DNA of 64,000 nucleotides from Bacillaceae bacterium OF18-1A. GTDB taxonomy: Bacteria; Bacillota; Bacilli; Bacillales; Bacillaceae_G. Position 1 is the stretch's first letter. Every line of letters starts with the position of its first letter. The notes beneath the pieces were generated by a model, which saw nothing but the letters and a program-made list of their open reading frames with translations, searched no databases and was not told the DNA's origin. Shown in pieces: positions 17,702 through 27,006 of this stretch. The DNA is taken from NCBI GenBank assembly GCA_027694045.1, contig JAQEWB010000001.1, positions 744,001-808,000 on the forward strand, read 5' to 3'. The position numbers and the translations under genes were made by a program.

Positions 17702-18544
17702 TTACTCTGCCAAATACATAAATCCAATTGCACCTGGTCCTGTATGAGTACTAATAACAGGCGTTGTATAGAAAATTTCAGATTGAGTAAACCCACTCAC
17801 TTTTTCTACAGCCGCTTTTACACTTTCAGCCAAAGGAATTGCTTTCGCATGAGGAATCCCAACAGCTTTTATAGTCTTCCCTGCAGTATCCTGTTCGAAT
17901 ATTTTAGTTAGTGTCTTTACAACTTGTCCCTGACTACGAACTTTCGTCACTGGGTTGTATGATCCACCTTCAAGATTGGCTATTGGTTTAATATTTAGTA
18001 AAGAACCGATAAACGCTTTTCCTTTACCAATACGTCCACCTTTCACTAAGTTTTCTAATGTATCTACAACTACATATAAATGAGTATTCTTTCTCACTTC
18101 ATCTACACGTTTTAAAATTTCTTCTAGTGAGCGTCCTTCATTTGCCATTTTTGCAGCTTCTATTACTTGGTATGCTAACGCGTGTGTAATAAATTGAGAA
18201 TCAACAACTGTTACTTTTGTATCAGTCATCCCTGCAGCACTATTTGCGGTTGCCACAGTACCACTCATTCCACTTGTCATATGGATGGAAAGTACTTCAC
18301 TTCCATCTTCTCCTAGCTTGTCATACATTTCTACAAATGTACCCATAGCTGGTTGTGATGTTTTTGGTAGTTCCTTTGATTTAATCATTTCTTCAATAAA
18401 TTCATCAGGTTGTAAATCAACGCGATCTAAGTATGTTTGTCCATTTACAGAAATTGATAGCGGTAGCACATGAATGCCATACTTCTCAATTACCTCTTGT
18501 GATAAATCTGCCGTTGAATCTGTTACAATTTTAATTTTTTGCAT
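17702..18544 (-). CDS. DegV-family fatty-acid-binding protein
   Basis: A 280-residue protein of the DegV (FakB) family, which binds a fatty acid and presents it to the kinase FakA. Family marks are IVTDSTADL (about 5-13), TSQPAMGTF (the SQPS-type loop), SIHMTSGMSGT, VDSQFITHA and KGGRIGKGKAF. The ATG at 18544 starts the standard MQKIKIVTDST N-terminus and has AAGGGAAG upstream; the frame extends seven codons further. Single gene with terminator. Which fatty acid it binds is unknown. Confidence 0.92.
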   Translation of the reverse strand: MQKIKIVTDSTADLSQEVIEKYGIHVLPLSISVNGQTYLDRVDLQPDEFIEEMIKSKELPKTSQPAMGTFVEMYDKLGEDGSEVLSIHMTSGMSGTVATANSAAGMTDTKVTVVDSQFITHALAYQVIEAAKMANEGRSLEEILKRVDEVRKNTHLYVVVDTLENLVKGGRIGKGKAFIGSLLNIKPIANLEGGSYNPVTKVRSQGQVVKTLTKIFEQDTAGKTIKAVGIPHAKAIPLAESVKAAVEKVSGFTQSEIFYTTPVISTHTGPGAIGFMYLAE

Positions 18545-18655
18545 ATTATATTCTTCCCTTTCCAATACGCTCTCCTTGTTATTATACTAGCATTCCTAAT
18601 GCTTTCAACAATTTCAGACAAAATTTCATCAAATTAATTATATTTTTATACCTAA

Positions 18656-18686
18656 AATAAAAAAGACAGAGCCTTCTAACTCTGTC
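18656..18686 (-). terminator. Terminator of the following hypothetical gene
   Basis: GGACAGAG/CTCTGTC stem with T run on the minus strand, 10 bp past the stop at 18697. Confidence 0.7.
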
Positions 18687-18696
18687 CTACTCTAAG

Positions 18697-18948
18697 TTAT
18701 GCATTCTTTTCAAGAGTATTTGTTTTATATACATTCGAATAATCATTCCACTTCAAACAGCTTTGTAAATATTCTCGGAAAGAATACGAGAATCTCGGGT
18801 TCTTTTGTTTTTGAATTTTCGCAATAAATAATTGAAGGCGAGACTGAATTAGAAACGATAATGGATGCTGCGTTTGTAGGACAGGGATTTCAAATATTTT
18901 AATACAATTCCCTGTTGCATGAGTGAAATAAAAACTTTTCGTAATCAC
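18697..18948 (-). CDS. Hypothetical basic protein
   Basis: The open frame reaches 19056, but none of its ATGs has a ribosome site; AAGAGG stands 9 nt before a GTG at 18948, giving an 83-residue protein beginning MITKSFYFTHATGN. It is rich in Lys, Arg, Phe and Tyr with no membrane segment or motif I recognise. It has its own terminator. The start is uncertain and the whole gene is only moderately supported. Confidence 0.5.
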   Translation of the reverse strand: MITKSFYFTHATGNCIKIFEIPVLQTQHPLSFLIQSRLQLFIAKIQKQKNPRFSYSFREYLQSCLKWNDYSNVYKTNTLEKNA

Positions 18949-19223
18949 AATATCAATCCTCTTTTTCATTGGATTTTTGAACTGCCTCCACTTAACGTTT
19001 TGACACATTGTGTAAAATACAGGTTTTCTCCTACAGTTAGTATTGGCAGGATTCATCTCGATCTAATCATTTCTATGAGGCTGTAGTTTTATTGCTAATA
19101 TACAGCTTATTACCTTAAGTATAAACTTATAAAAGCGCAAAGTTTGTCTAAATTTTGGAGATTCTATAATTTTTTTCTTCTTTATATTGTATACAATAAA
19201 AGCATTTGTATAACAAATAAATT

Positions 19224-19253
19224 AAAAAGTGCCCTTATTACGAGGCACTTTTC
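19224..19253 (-). terminator. Terminator of tatAC
   Basis: AAAAGTGCC/GGCACTTTT stem overlapping the last codons of tatC, T run on the minus strand. Confidence 0.75.
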
Positions 19254-19975
19254 GAATTATTTTCTTCCTTTCTTTGTTTCCGTTTACTAACAATTTTAGA
19301 TATAGCAATACTAACTTCATAAATGCAAATAAGCGGTACCGCAACTAAACTATGAGATAAAAAATCAGGCGGTGATATACATGATGCAATGATAATCAAT
19401 GCTACATATGCATACCTTCTTATTTTTATTAGAAATTCTGCCGTAAGTATTCCTATACTCGTTAAAAACATTACAACGACAGGTAATTCAAAAATCACAG
19501 CAAATGGTACTGTTAAATTAAGCACGAAATGAAAATATTTTTCTGTTGTAAACATCGTATTAAACATCTCATTACCTATCGTAGTTAAAAAATGAAATAG
19601 AAACGGCATTACGATAAAATATCCAAAACATAAACCTGCAATAAATAATATGGACAATACCGGTATATACATTAATGTCGCCTTTTGTTCATTTGGATGT
19701 AAACCTGGTTTTACAAAGAGCCAAGTTTGTATAGCAGCAAAAGGAATTGTACAAACGATAGCAAATACTGTAGCAATCAAGAAAAATATCCACAATACAT
19801 CACTCGGACCGAGAACAGTTAATTTCATTGGTAAATCTTTTACTAGCCAAAAGTAAATATCCTTCGTAAAAGTAAAACCAATAATCAAAAATAATACAAA
19901 GGATAACACTGTATATATTACTCGTTTGCGAAGCTCAACAATATGTTCTACTACACTCATTTCCCGATCTTCCAT
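19238..19975 (-). CDS. tatC: Sec-independent (Tat) translocase subunit TatC
   Basis: A 245-residue six-helix membrane protein that recognises twin-arginine signal peptides. Near the N-terminus it has the conserved HIVELRKRVI segment, and later the FELPVVV and RYAYVALIIIASCISPPD motifs with the conserved Pro-Asp. GGTGA precedes the ATG at 19975; the frame is open from a GTG at 19987. It lies 42 bp downstream of tatA on the same strand, forming a minimal TatA-TatC pair as in other Bacilli. The C-terminal tail is basic and cytoplasmic. Confidence 0.94.
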   Translation of the reverse strand: MEDREMSVVEHIVELRKRVIYTVLSFVLFLIIGFTFTKDIYFWLVKDLPMKLTVLGPSDVLWIFFLIATVFAIVCTIPFAAIQTWLFVKPGLHPNEQKATLMYIPVLSILFIAGLCFGYFIVMPFLFHFLTTIGNEMFNTMFTTEKYFHFVLNLTVPFAVIFELPVVVMFLTSIGILTAEFLIKIRRYAYVALIIIASCISPPDFLSHSLVAVPLICIYEVSIAISKIVSKRKQRKEENNSKSAS

Positions 19976-20017
19976 CTCGTTCACCACACTTTATTTATCC
20001 ATTACGAGGAAAATCCA

Positions 20018-20203
20018 TTACATTTTTTCTTTCTTGTCCTTCTCTTGAAATGCCTCGTCAGTCAATTCTTTCGTTGATTTTTTGAATTCTTTTAACGTTT
20101 CCCCTAAAGCCTTTCCGATTTCCGGCAATTTTTTTGGCCCGAATAAAATCAATACAGCTACTAAAATTAAAATCAACCCTGGAAAGCCAATATTTGAAAA
20201 CAT
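20018..20203 (-). CDS. tatA: Tat translocase pore subunit TatA
   Basis: A 61-residue protein with one membrane helix (about 4-20), the FGPKKLPE hinge, an amphipathic helix (about 26-45) and an acidic-basic tail. It builds the channel for folded proteins with TatC, encoded just downstream. AAAGGGGATGGAG precedes the ATG. Divergent from hemolysin III. Confidence 0.95.
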   Translation of the reverse strand: MFSNIGFPGLILILVAVLILFGPKKLPEIGKALGETLKEFKKSTKELTDEAFQEKDKKEKM

Positions 20204-20416
20204 TTCTCCATCCCCTTTATTAGTAGATTCTTTGTCCTACTATTACATAATTTTATTTTGTCAAAAAAGTTTGAAAACGTCAACAAGTCCATTGCTTTTT
20301 GTCAAAAAAATTCAAAAATATAATCAATTATACAAATTTCATTTTCTATTGTCTTTGTGTATGATATGGTAAGGGAAACGACATATTATCTCATGATAGT
20401 AGAAAGGACCTTCATT

Positions 20417-21073
20417 ATGACTGAAAAAATGACACGAATGACTCATTTTGTGAAAGAAGAAATTGCAAATGCAATTACACATGGTATCGGTGCCATTTTA
20501 AGCATCCCTGCCTTAATTATATTAATTATTCATGCCTCTAAACATGGTACTGCATCCGCTGTAGTTGCATTTACCGTTTATGGCGTAAGCATGTTCTTAC
20601 TGTACTTGTTTCCAACGTTGCTACATAGCATTCATCATCCAAAAGTAGAAAAACTATTTACAATTTTAGATCACTCAGCCATTTATTTATTAATCGCTGG
20701 CACATATACTCCTTTTCTACTCATTACACTTCGTGGACCATTAGGCTGGACGTTACTTGCTATTATATGGACACTTGCAATTGGTGGTATTGTCTTCAAA
20801 ATTTTCTTTGTACGCCGGTTTATTAAAGCATCAACTTTATGTTACATCATTATGGGCTGGCTCATCATCGTTGCTATTAAACCCCTTTATGAAAATCTAA
20901 CTGGTCATGGTTTCTCACTACTGTTAGCAGGCGGCATTTTATATTCGGTCGGTGCCATCTTCTTTCTATGGGAGAAACTACCTTTCAACCATGCCATTTG
21001 GCATCTCTTCGTTTTAGGTGGTAGTACAATGATGTTCCTCTGCGTACTCTTCTATGTCTTACCTGTAGCATAA
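20417..21073 (+). CDS. hlyIII: Hemolysin III family membrane protein
   Basis: A 218-residue seven-helix membrane protein of the HlyIII/YqfA/PAQR family, closely matching the cloned B. cereus hemolysin III. The family metal-site residues are visible in FPTLLHSIHHPK, LDHSAIYLLIAGTYTP and the C-terminal HAIWHLFVLGG. AAAGGA is about 10 nt before ATG 20417; ATG 20438 is an alternative. The frame upstream is just open. Cytolytic activity was reported for the B. cereus protein in E. coli extracts; its normal role is probably membrane homeostasis. Confidence 0.92.
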   Translation: MTEKMTRMTHFVKEEIANAITHGIGAILSIPALIILIIHASKHGTASAVVAFTVYGVSMFLLYLFPTLLHSIHHPKVEKLFTILDHSAIYLLIAGTYTPFLLITLRGPLGWTLLAIIWTLAIGGIVFKIFFVRRFIKASTLCYIIMGWLIIVAIKPLYENLTGHGFSLLLAGGILYSVGAIFFLWEKLPFNHAIWHLFVLGGSTMMFLCVLFYVLPVA

Positions 21074-21074
21074 T

Positions 21075-21113
21075 AAAAAAGGTTTCAGCTTGATGTAAGC
21101 TGAAACCTTTTTT
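21075..21113. terminator. Bidirectional terminator between hlyIII and plsC
   Basis: AAAAAAGGTTTCAGCTT and its complement form a 15-bp or longer stem around a short loop, serving both convergent genes. Confidence 0.9.
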
Positions 21114-21114
21114 A

Positions 21115-21834
21115 TTACTTATGTAATTGTGATGCGATAACATCCTGTGTATGTTTTGTTAATTCTTTAATATCCATATTTGCATATTCTTCAGGTGTAA
21201 TCGGCTTAGAAATTGTTACTATTGCATGTGCTGATTTCATTTGATTTCCATTCGCTTCAAACATTTTATATGTACCATCTAACGTTACAGGTAAGATTGC
21301 TACACCAGATTTTACTGCAAGATGAAAACTTCCAGCTTTAAATTCTCCAATCTCGCCGCCCTTACTTCTCGTTCCTTCTGGGAAAATAACGATAGAATGT
21401 CCACTCTTTAATAGTTCAATTCCATCTTTAATTGCTTGAAGAGATTGACGACGATCGTTACGATCCATAAATACACAATTCATAAGTTCCATCCAAGTTG
21501 GTACAACTGGGAACTTTTTGATCTCTGCCTTCGAAACAAATCCAATTGGTTTATTTAAGTAACCTAGTAAAACAGGAATATCCATGTTACTTTGATGATT
21601 ACTTACTACTAGTACCGGCTTGTCTTTCGGGACATTTTCAAGTCCTTTTACTTCTACTTCTCCACCAGCTACACGTACCATTTTCTTACCAAACCAATTT
21701 GTCGTTTTATACACTGCATTATCTTTTTCTTGTGGCGACATCGTAGTTACTTGTCTTTTAAGACGCCACATTCTTGGTGTAATCGCAATTACGATTAAAA
21801 TTAAATAAAAGATTTTAAAAAACGTTTGAATCAT
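21115..21834 (-). CDS. plsC: 1-acyl-sn-glycerol-3-phosphate acyltransferase
   Basis: A 239-residue membrane-associated enzyme that acylates lysophosphatidic acid to phosphatidic acid. It has an N-terminal hydrophobic anchor (about 4-20), the catalytic NHQSNMD (HX4D) motif near residue 80, the FPEGTRSKGG substrate-binding motif and VAILPVTLDGT. In B. subtilis the homologue YkpP/YpkP sits beside dfrA-thyB, and the same neighbourhood is kept here. Single gene ending at the shared terminator. Confidence 0.93.
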   Translation of the reverse strand: MIQTFFKIFYLILIVIAITPRMWRLKRQVTTMSPQEKDNAVYKTTNWFGKKMVRVAGGEVEVKGLENVPKDKPVLVVSNHQSNMDIPVLLGYLNKPIGFVSKAEIKKFPVVPTWMELMNCVFMDRNDRRQSLQAIKDGIELLKSGHSIVIFPEGTRSKGGEIGEFKAGSFHLAVKSGVAILPVTLDGTYKMFEANGNQMKSAHAIVTISKPITPEEYANMDIKELTKHTQDVIASQLHK

Positions 21835-21898
21835 ACAGAACCCCCACCTATTATCATTCCGACCTTCATTATACTAGACAAACGAAGGAAAAAGAAGA

Positions 21899-21934
21899 AA
21901 AAATGTCCAAACAGCAAGTGTTTGGACATTTTTA
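21899..21934 (-). terminator. Terminator of azoR
   Basis: AAAAATGTCCAAACA/TGTTTGGACATTTTT stem with a short loop, 12 bp after the stop. Confidence 0.88.
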
Positions 21935-21945
21935 AGCATTCTATA

Positions 21946-22581
21946 TTAGAAACGTTTTGCTAATTCACGTGCGTTAGCAATTGCTGCTTCTTTAATTTCT
22001 TGTGCTTTTTCAGGGTTTGCATTCATACCTTCAACTGCAATATATTCAGTATCATCTACACCAACAAATCCTAATACTGTTTTCAGGTGATTGCGACCGA
22101 AGTCTACAGCTGCATACGCTCCTTCAGAATAAACGCCACCTGTAGCTTGAATGTGAAGTGCTTTTTTGCCTTCTAATAAGCCAACTGGACCATTTTCAGT
22201 ATATTTGAATGTTTTACCTGCGATTGCTACGTTATCTAAGTACGCTTTTACTACTGGTGGGTAGCTAAAGTTCCACATTGGAGTTACGAATACATAACGA
22301 TCTGCATGCATAAATGTTTCTAAATTTGTATTCATCGCTGCAACTTTTTGTTGTTGAGCTTCAGTTAAAGTTTCGAATCCTTCGCCTGCTGCAAACTTAC
22401 CCCAAGCAGCAAATACATCTGCATCGATTGCTGGTACAGTAGTATTGAATAAATCAATAGTTACAACTTCGTCTTGTGGATGTTCGTTTTTATAAGCTTC
22501 GATGAAAGCTTCACCTACTGCCATACCGAAAGAACCTTCTGCTGAATTTGGATTTGCTGTAATAAATAGTACTTTTGTCAT
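21946..22581 (-). CDS. azoR: FMN-dependent NADH-azoreductase
   Basis: A 211-residue flavodoxin-like FMN enzyme that reduces azo compounds and quinones with NADH, protecting against electrophiles. Typical marks are ITANPNSAEGSFGMAVGEAF at the N-terminus, the FMN loop VFVTPMWNFSYPPVVKAYLD and the QATGGVYSEG loop. AAAGGGAG precedes the ATG. The promoter is near-perfect and carries a 17-bp palindrome at the transcription start, so it is very likely under a quinone- or diamide-sensing repressor of the YodB/HxlR or MarR type. Single gene. Confidence 0.93.
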   Translation of the reverse strand: MTKVLFITANPNSAEGSFGMAVGEAFIEAYKNEHPQDEVVTIDLFNTTVPAIDADVFAAWGKFAAGEGFETLTEAQQQKVAAMNTNLETFMHADRYVFVTPMWNFSYPPVVKAYLDNVAIAGKTFKYTENGPVGLLEGKKALHIQATGGVYSEGAYAAVDFGRNHLKTVLGFVGVDDTEYIAVEGMNANPEKAQEIKEAAIANARELAKRF

Positions 22582-22641
22582 TGTATTGTCTCCCTTTTCT
22601 ATTTCATCTCTAATTCAAGATTTATGTTTTATAAGTAAATA

Positions 22642-22658
22642 ACTTACATTATGTAAGT
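22642..22658. promoter_or_regulatory. Palindromic operator at the azoR transcription start
   Basis: ACTTACATTATGTAAGT is a perfect 8+1+8 palindrome directly abutting the -10 box, so a bound repressor would block initiation. Half-site-like TTACTTAT lies just downstream and AACTTACG upstream of the -35. The repressor is not in this window. Confidence 0.7.
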
Positions 22659-22687
22659 ATAATACAAAAAGTTGCACACTATGTCAA
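22659..22687 (-). promoter_or_regulatory. Sigma-A promoter of azoR
   Basis: On the minus strand TTGACA (22687-22682), a 17-bp spacer, then TATTAT (22664-22659). Very close to consensus, implying strong expression unless repressed. Confidence 0.85.
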
Positions 22688-22763
22688 TAAAAAATAGCTA
22701 CTTTTTTTTCGTAAGTTAATAGAATTATATCATTTCCGCTATATACATTAAGATTTTAACCAC

Positions 22764-22803
22764 AAAAAAACTACCTCCATTTTACGTTGGAGGTAGTTTT
22801 TTT
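22764..22803 (-). terminator. Terminator of the PBP gene
   Basis: AAAAAAACTACCTCCA/TGGAGGTAGTTTTTTT perfect stem just after the transpeptidase stop codon. Confidence 0.9.
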
Positions 22804-22808
22804 AAGTA

Positions 22809-24794
22809 TTACTTTTGAAAAACATGTTTCACTTTTTCAGCTGGAATATTACTTCCGCCTCTTCCTTTTACATCTTCTATCATCATAGTAACAACCATAT
22901 CCGGTGAATTTAAATCAAACGCAGCAAACCAACCTAGTTCTTTTCCTTCTGCCTCTTTTGATACTTTTAATTCTGCTGTACCTGTTTTACCAGCTAGCGT
23001 CATACCATCAATTTTAGCGATTTTTCCTGTTCCATCTGGATCATTAATTACTTTAGTCAAAGCAGTTTTTAATATATCCTGATTGTCTTTTGAAATTACA
23101 TTCTCTTTCCAAACTTTTGGTTGCTTATCTGTTTTAATAATATACGGAGAAGGTATGTTTCCATCATTAACAATTGGTGCGTACGTTAATGCTAGGTGGA
23201 GTGGCGTCATTAATACTTGTCCTTGTCCATAACCTGTGTCTGCCATTTGAATATCATTTTTAATCCCATCATTTGCGATTTTAGAAGCTGGGAATCCATA
23301 TTCAATTGGTAATTTCTCATCGAACCCGAATTTTTTCGCTTCACTCATAAATTTATCTTTTCCGATTTTCAAAGCTTCCTGTGCGAAATAAATATTATCC
23401 GAGTATTTCATCGCCTTATCAAAATCAATCGGATTTGCATCTTTTACACGCGTTACATAATAATTACCCCAAGAAGAATCTTTCGTCCATTTCAATCCTT
23501 CAATTTTCAATTCTTCCTTCGGGTCAATCGTTTTTGTTTCTAGGCCGATTGCACCTGTAATTGGCTTAAATACAGAACCTGGAACTGATAATTGTGTAAA
23601 TCGATTCGTCATTGGTTTTTTCGGGTCATTATTCCACGCTTCACGTTGTGCTTTTGATGTTCCTCTTGCAATTAGATTAGGATCATAAGCTGGGCTACTT
23701 ACAAGAGCAATTGTTTCTCCACTCTTTGGATTAATTGCTGCGCTTGATCCAGCTTCCCCTTTCATTTCATTGTAAATTTTCTCTTGAACAGCACTATCAA
23801 TTGTTAAAGTTACATTTTCTCCATCAACAGCATCTGTTTTCGCTAAATTTTTAATTTCTTTACCTTGTGCATCTTCCATGAAGACACGGCCACCTTTTTT
23901 ACCACGTAGCTTTCCTTCAAACACTTGCTCTAATCCAGCCTTACCAACTGGATCATCAGCTTGATAGCCTTTCTTTTCAAGTGTCTTCAAGTCTTCAGCA
24001 TTTATCTTTCCAATATAACCAGTCAGATGGGCTGCCGCTTCCCCTAATGGATATGTACGAACATTTACAGGTTTTGTTGAAACACCTTGCAAATCAATGT
24101 ACGTATTTTGAGTTGCTCCTTCAGGTAATATTCCAATTGGTACAAGATAATTTGGTTTTACCCATTTCGCAGCTAGTTTTTGATCAATTTCTTCTACAGA
24201 CATATTTAATAACTTCGCTACTGTTTCTTTCGTTTGCGGAGCGGTATCGTCTAATTTTTCTGGAACGATTCCAATTTCAGAAGCTTTTCCATTTGTTGCA
24301 AGACCTTTTCCATTACGATCGTAAATTTCACCACGTTTTGGTTGTGTTGTTTGCATACGCACTTTACTATCTTTTGTCATGCCTGGGAATATAAAATCAG
24401 GAGTCCAATCTACTTTCCAAGATTCTTTATCTCCATCTTTTTCTTTCACCATTTTCGCTTCTTGTCCAAAAGCGATTTTGCCACCAACTGTATCCATGCT
24501 TACTTTAAAAGGAACAGGACCTTGCTCTTTTTTATCTTCTTTTACTTCTCCCGTTTCTACTTTTAAGTTCTTCACTTCAATGCCAGAATAAATTTTTTCA
24601 TATTTCTCAGTGAACTCTTTCTTTGAAATATCTTTTTTTGCATTTTCTGATAATTGGTCATACATATCTGCAAACTTTTGTTTATTCCACGCTTTTGCAT
24701 ATGTATCAAACGCTTCTTGTGGTTTTTCTTCTTTACCACATCCGACTAACATGAATGTTAAGCAAAGAAAAAGAATTCCCCATATCTTTTTCAA
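22809..24794 (-). CDS. Penicillin-binding transpeptidase with MecA-type N-terminal domain (PBP3-like)
   Basis: A 661-residue class B PBP anchored as a lipoprotein (lipobox MLVGC, Cys near 19). An NTF2-like MecA_N domain (about 25-140) is followed by the PBP dimer domain (TTQPKRGEIYDRNG) and a transpeptidase domain with SVFK (in SVPGSVFKPIT), the SxN motif (YSDN) and KTG (LAGKTGTAEL). The architecture matches B. subtilis PbpC (PBP3) and staphylococcal PBP2a, enzymes that often have low beta-lactam affinity. The start is TTG with GAGGAG upstream. It cross-links peptidoglycan outside the membrane. Single gene. Confidence 0.92.
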   Translation of the reverse strand: MKKIWGILFLCLTFMLVGCGKEEKPQEAFDTYAKAWNKQKFADMYDQLSENAKKDISKKEFTEKYEKIYSGIEVKNLKVETGEVKEDKKEQGPVPFKVSMDTVGGKIAFGQEAKMVKEKDGDKESWKVDWTPDFIFPGMTKDSKVRMQTTQPKRGEIYDRNGKGLATNGKASEIGIVPEKLDDTAPQTKETVAKLLNMSVEEIDQKLAAKWVKPNYLVPIGILPEGATQNTYIDLQGVSTKPVNVRTYPLGEAAAHLTGYIGKINAEDLKTLEKKGYQADDPVGKAGLEQVFEGKLRGKKGGRVFMEDAQGKEIKNLAKTDAVDGENVTLTIDSAVQEKIYNEMKGEAGSSAAINPKSGETIALVSSPAYDPNLIARGTSKAQREAWNNDPKKPMTNRFTQLSVPGSVFKPITGAIGLETKTIDPKEELKIEGLKWTKDSSWGNYYVTRVKDANPIDFDKAMKYSDNIYFAQEALKIGKDKFMSEAKKFGFDEKLPIEYGFPASKIANDGIKNDIQMADTGYGQGQVLMTPLHLALTYAPIVNDGNIPSPYIIKTDKQPKVWKENVISKDNQDILKTALTKVINDPDGTGKIAKIDGMTLAGKTGTAELKVSKEAEGKELGWFAAFDLNSPDMVVTMMIEDVKGRGGSNIPAEKVKHVFQK

Positions 24795-24912
24795 TCGATT
24801 CTCCTCCTCTTTCTATATGAATACTTTTGAAAATTTTAGCATTTTTCACATGCTATGTTTCATTATAGCACTATCCAATCTCATCTATAAACTTACATTT
24901 ATGAATGTAAAC

Positions 24913-24950
24913 AAAAAAGATTGATGCGCATGTTCACATCAATCTTTTTT
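24913..24950 (-). terminator. Terminator of the thyA-dfrA operon
   Basis: AAAAAAGATTGATG/CATCAATCTTTTTT with a 10-nt loop immediately after dfrA. Confidence 0.9.
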
Positions 24951-24951
24951 A

Positions 24952-25440
24952 TTATTGTTGCTTCTCATATACATGATAATAATACGTATACGGATTTTTT
25001 TCATCCGTTAAACCTTTTTCTACAAAGATCTCTTTCCAATTTGTCATATCTATTTCTGGGAAGAATGTATCCCCTTCAAATGCATAATGAATTTTTGTTA
25101 TATATAACTTGTCTACATAAGGTAAAAAGAGATCGTAAATTTGCGCCCCACCAAAAATAAAGATTTCTTCTTCATCTTTACACAGCTCAAACACTTCTTC
25201 CACAGTATGAGCAACTTCACAACCTTCTACATGATAGTCACCATTACGTGTTACGATAATATTACGTCTTCCAGGAAGAGGTCTACCAATTGCTTCGTAG
25301 TTTTTTCTTCCCATAATAAGCGGGTGACCCATCGTCGTTTTTTTTACATACTGTAATTCACTTGGTAAACGCCAAGGTAAGTTATTATCTTTACCAATTA
25401 CTCTATTTTCATCCATTGCAACCATAAATGAAACAATCAT
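24952..25440 (-). CDS. dfrA: Dihydrofolate reductase
   Basis: A 162-residue enzyme reducing dihydrofolate to tetrahydrofolate with NADPH. The sequence MIVSFMVAMDENRVIGKDNN and the PWRLP, MGRKNYEAIGRPLPGR and IFIFGGAQIYD motifs match the B. anthracis/B. cereus DHFR, a naturally trimethoprim-tolerant enzyme. The frame is open from 25449, but that ATG touches the SD (GAGGAG); ATG 25440 has correct 9-nt spacing and the known N-terminus. It lies 20 bp after thyA and is co-transcribed with it. Confidence 0.95.
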   Translation of the reverse strand: MIVSFMVAMDENRVIGKDNNLPWRLPSELQYVKKTTMGHPLIMGRKNYEAIGRPLPGRRNIIVTRNGDYHVEGCEVAHTVEEVFELCKDEEEIFIFGGAQIYDLFLPYVDKLYITKIHYAFEGDTFFPEIDMTNWKEIFVEKGLTDEKNPYTYYYHVYEKQQ

Positions 25441-25460
25441 CTTTTTCATCTCCTCTACAA

Positions 25461-26417
25461 TTACACTGCAACCGGTGCTTTAATTGCTGGGTGTGGATCG
25501 TATCCTTCAATCGTTAAATCTTCCATTTCAAAATCAAACACAGATTTCACATCTGGATTTAATGTAAGTTTCGGGAATGGACGTGGCTCACGCGCTAATT
25601 GCTTTTCTACTTGTTCAAAATGATTTGTATAAATATGTGCATCACCAATTGTATGAACAAATTCTCCTACTTCAAGACCACATTCGTGTGCAATTAAATG
25701 TGTTAGCAATGAGTAACTCGCAATGTTAAATGGAATTCCAAGGAATATATCTCCACTTCTTTGATATAGCTGACAAGAAAGTTTTCCGTCCGCTACGTAA
25801 AATTGGAATAGCGTATGACAAGGTGGTAATGCCATACTTGGTACGTCTTCAGGATTCCAAGCAGAAACAATTAAGCGACGCGAATCTGGCGTTTTTTTAA
25901 TCATTTCAATTACATCCTTTAACTGGTCAAGCGTCTCACCAGCTGTCGTTTTCCAAGCGCGCCACTGCTTCCCGTATACGTCTCCTAAATAGCCGTATTT
26001 CTTTGAGAATTCATCGTCTTCTAACACATTCTTTTTAAACAACTCCATTTGCTCATCGTATTGCACTTTAAATTCCTCATCTTGTTGTGAGCGAAGGCCG
26101 AAATCTGTCATATCAGGACCAGTATATTCATCACTTTCTACCCAGCTCTTAAACGCCCATTCATTCCAAATGTTATTATTATGCTGCAATAAATAACGAA
26201 TATTTGTATCACCTTTCACAAACCAAAGTAATTCACTTGCTACAAGGCGAAATGGCACTCTCTTTGTCGTTAATAAAGGAAATCCTTTACTAAGATCAAA
26301 ACGCATTTGATATCCAAATACAGATACAGTTCCTGTCCCTGTACGATCTTCTTTCTTCGTACCGTGCTCCATTACATGGCGGCATAAATTTAAATATTCA
26401 TTTTCAGCATGTTTCAT
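25461..26417 (-). CDS. thyA: Thymidylate synthase ThyA
   Basis: A 318-residue enzyme that methylates dUMP to dTMP using methylene-tetrahydrofolate; the dihydrofolate produced is recycled by the DHFR encoded just downstream. Marks: EDRTGTGT and [20 protein letters not shown] at the N-terminus, the catalytic Cys in [25 protein letters not shown] and the HIYTNH dUMP-binding motif. At 318 residues it is the long ThyA type that carries an insertion (about residues 90-140) absent from the E. coli form (264). Confidence 0.96.
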   Translation of the reverse strand: MKHAENEYLNLCRHVMEHGTKKEDRTGTGTVSVFGYQMRFDLSKGFPLLTTKRVPFRLVASELLWFVKGDTNIRYLLQHNNNIWNEWAFKSWVESDEYTGPDMTDFGLRSQQDEEFKVQYDEQMELFKKNVLEDDEFSKKYGYLGDVYGKQWRAWKTTAGETLDQLKDVIEMIKKTPDSRRLIVSAWNPEDVPSMALPPCHTLFQFYVADGKLSCQLYQRSGDIFLGIPFNIASYSLLTHLIAHECGLEVGEFVHTIGDAHIYTNHFEQVEKQLAREPRPFPKLTLNPDVKSVFDFEMEDLTIEGYDPHPAIKAPVAV

Positions 26418-26532
26418 ATGTAGGAAAACCTTCTTTCAAATCTCTAGTCTATATGGATTTTATCATAAATTTAATGTTAACAGATTGAACAAACTAAATT
26501 TATAAAAAAACATTTCTATACTTAACAAAATT

Positions 26533-26847
26533 CTACTTCTGTATGTTCTTACAAAATCTAAATTCATATGCGCCTGAACCTAATTTCATTTCAGGCATAT
26601 CACTTGACCTCCAATCATCTTCCACTATTCGTAATGTAGCAGATGTATTTGTTGGCACATCAACGTTTAATACTGCTTGTCCATGTTCTACACGCCAATC
26701 AATTTTAATTTCCCCATATGCTGTTTCACGCTTAATACAAACCCAATCTAGATTAGAATTAAAATGAGGCTGAATATAAAAATGTTTATATGCTGGTTTT
26801 GTTTCATCCACTTCTAATCCAATAATATATCGGTACCTTTCTAAGAC
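26533..26847 (-). pseudogene. C-terminal fragment of an alpha-L-rhamnosidase
   Basis: An open frame of 104 codons with no ATG and no ribosome site; the only near-start is a GTG at 26811. It reads YIIGLEVDETKPAYKHFYIQ and later AYGEIKIDWRVEHGQAVLNV with VDVPTNTSATLRI, the small beta-sandwich that ends bacterial alpha-L-rhamnosidases (GH78). The (alpha/alpha)6 catalytic domain is missing: a TGA lies just upstream and then AT-rich DNA. It is best read as the remnant left by a deletion. Confidence 0.7.
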
Positions 26848-27006
26848 TCAATTTATATTAATTATAATAAAAATAAAATTCTAAATAAATAATAACTTTA
26901 TTCATCCTTACAAAATTATTAACTTTCCATATTTAAAAAGGTTTTCATTTTCTATTACCGAAAGTATAGTGCGGTAGAACAAAATTTATATTTGGAGGTT
27001 AGAAGT

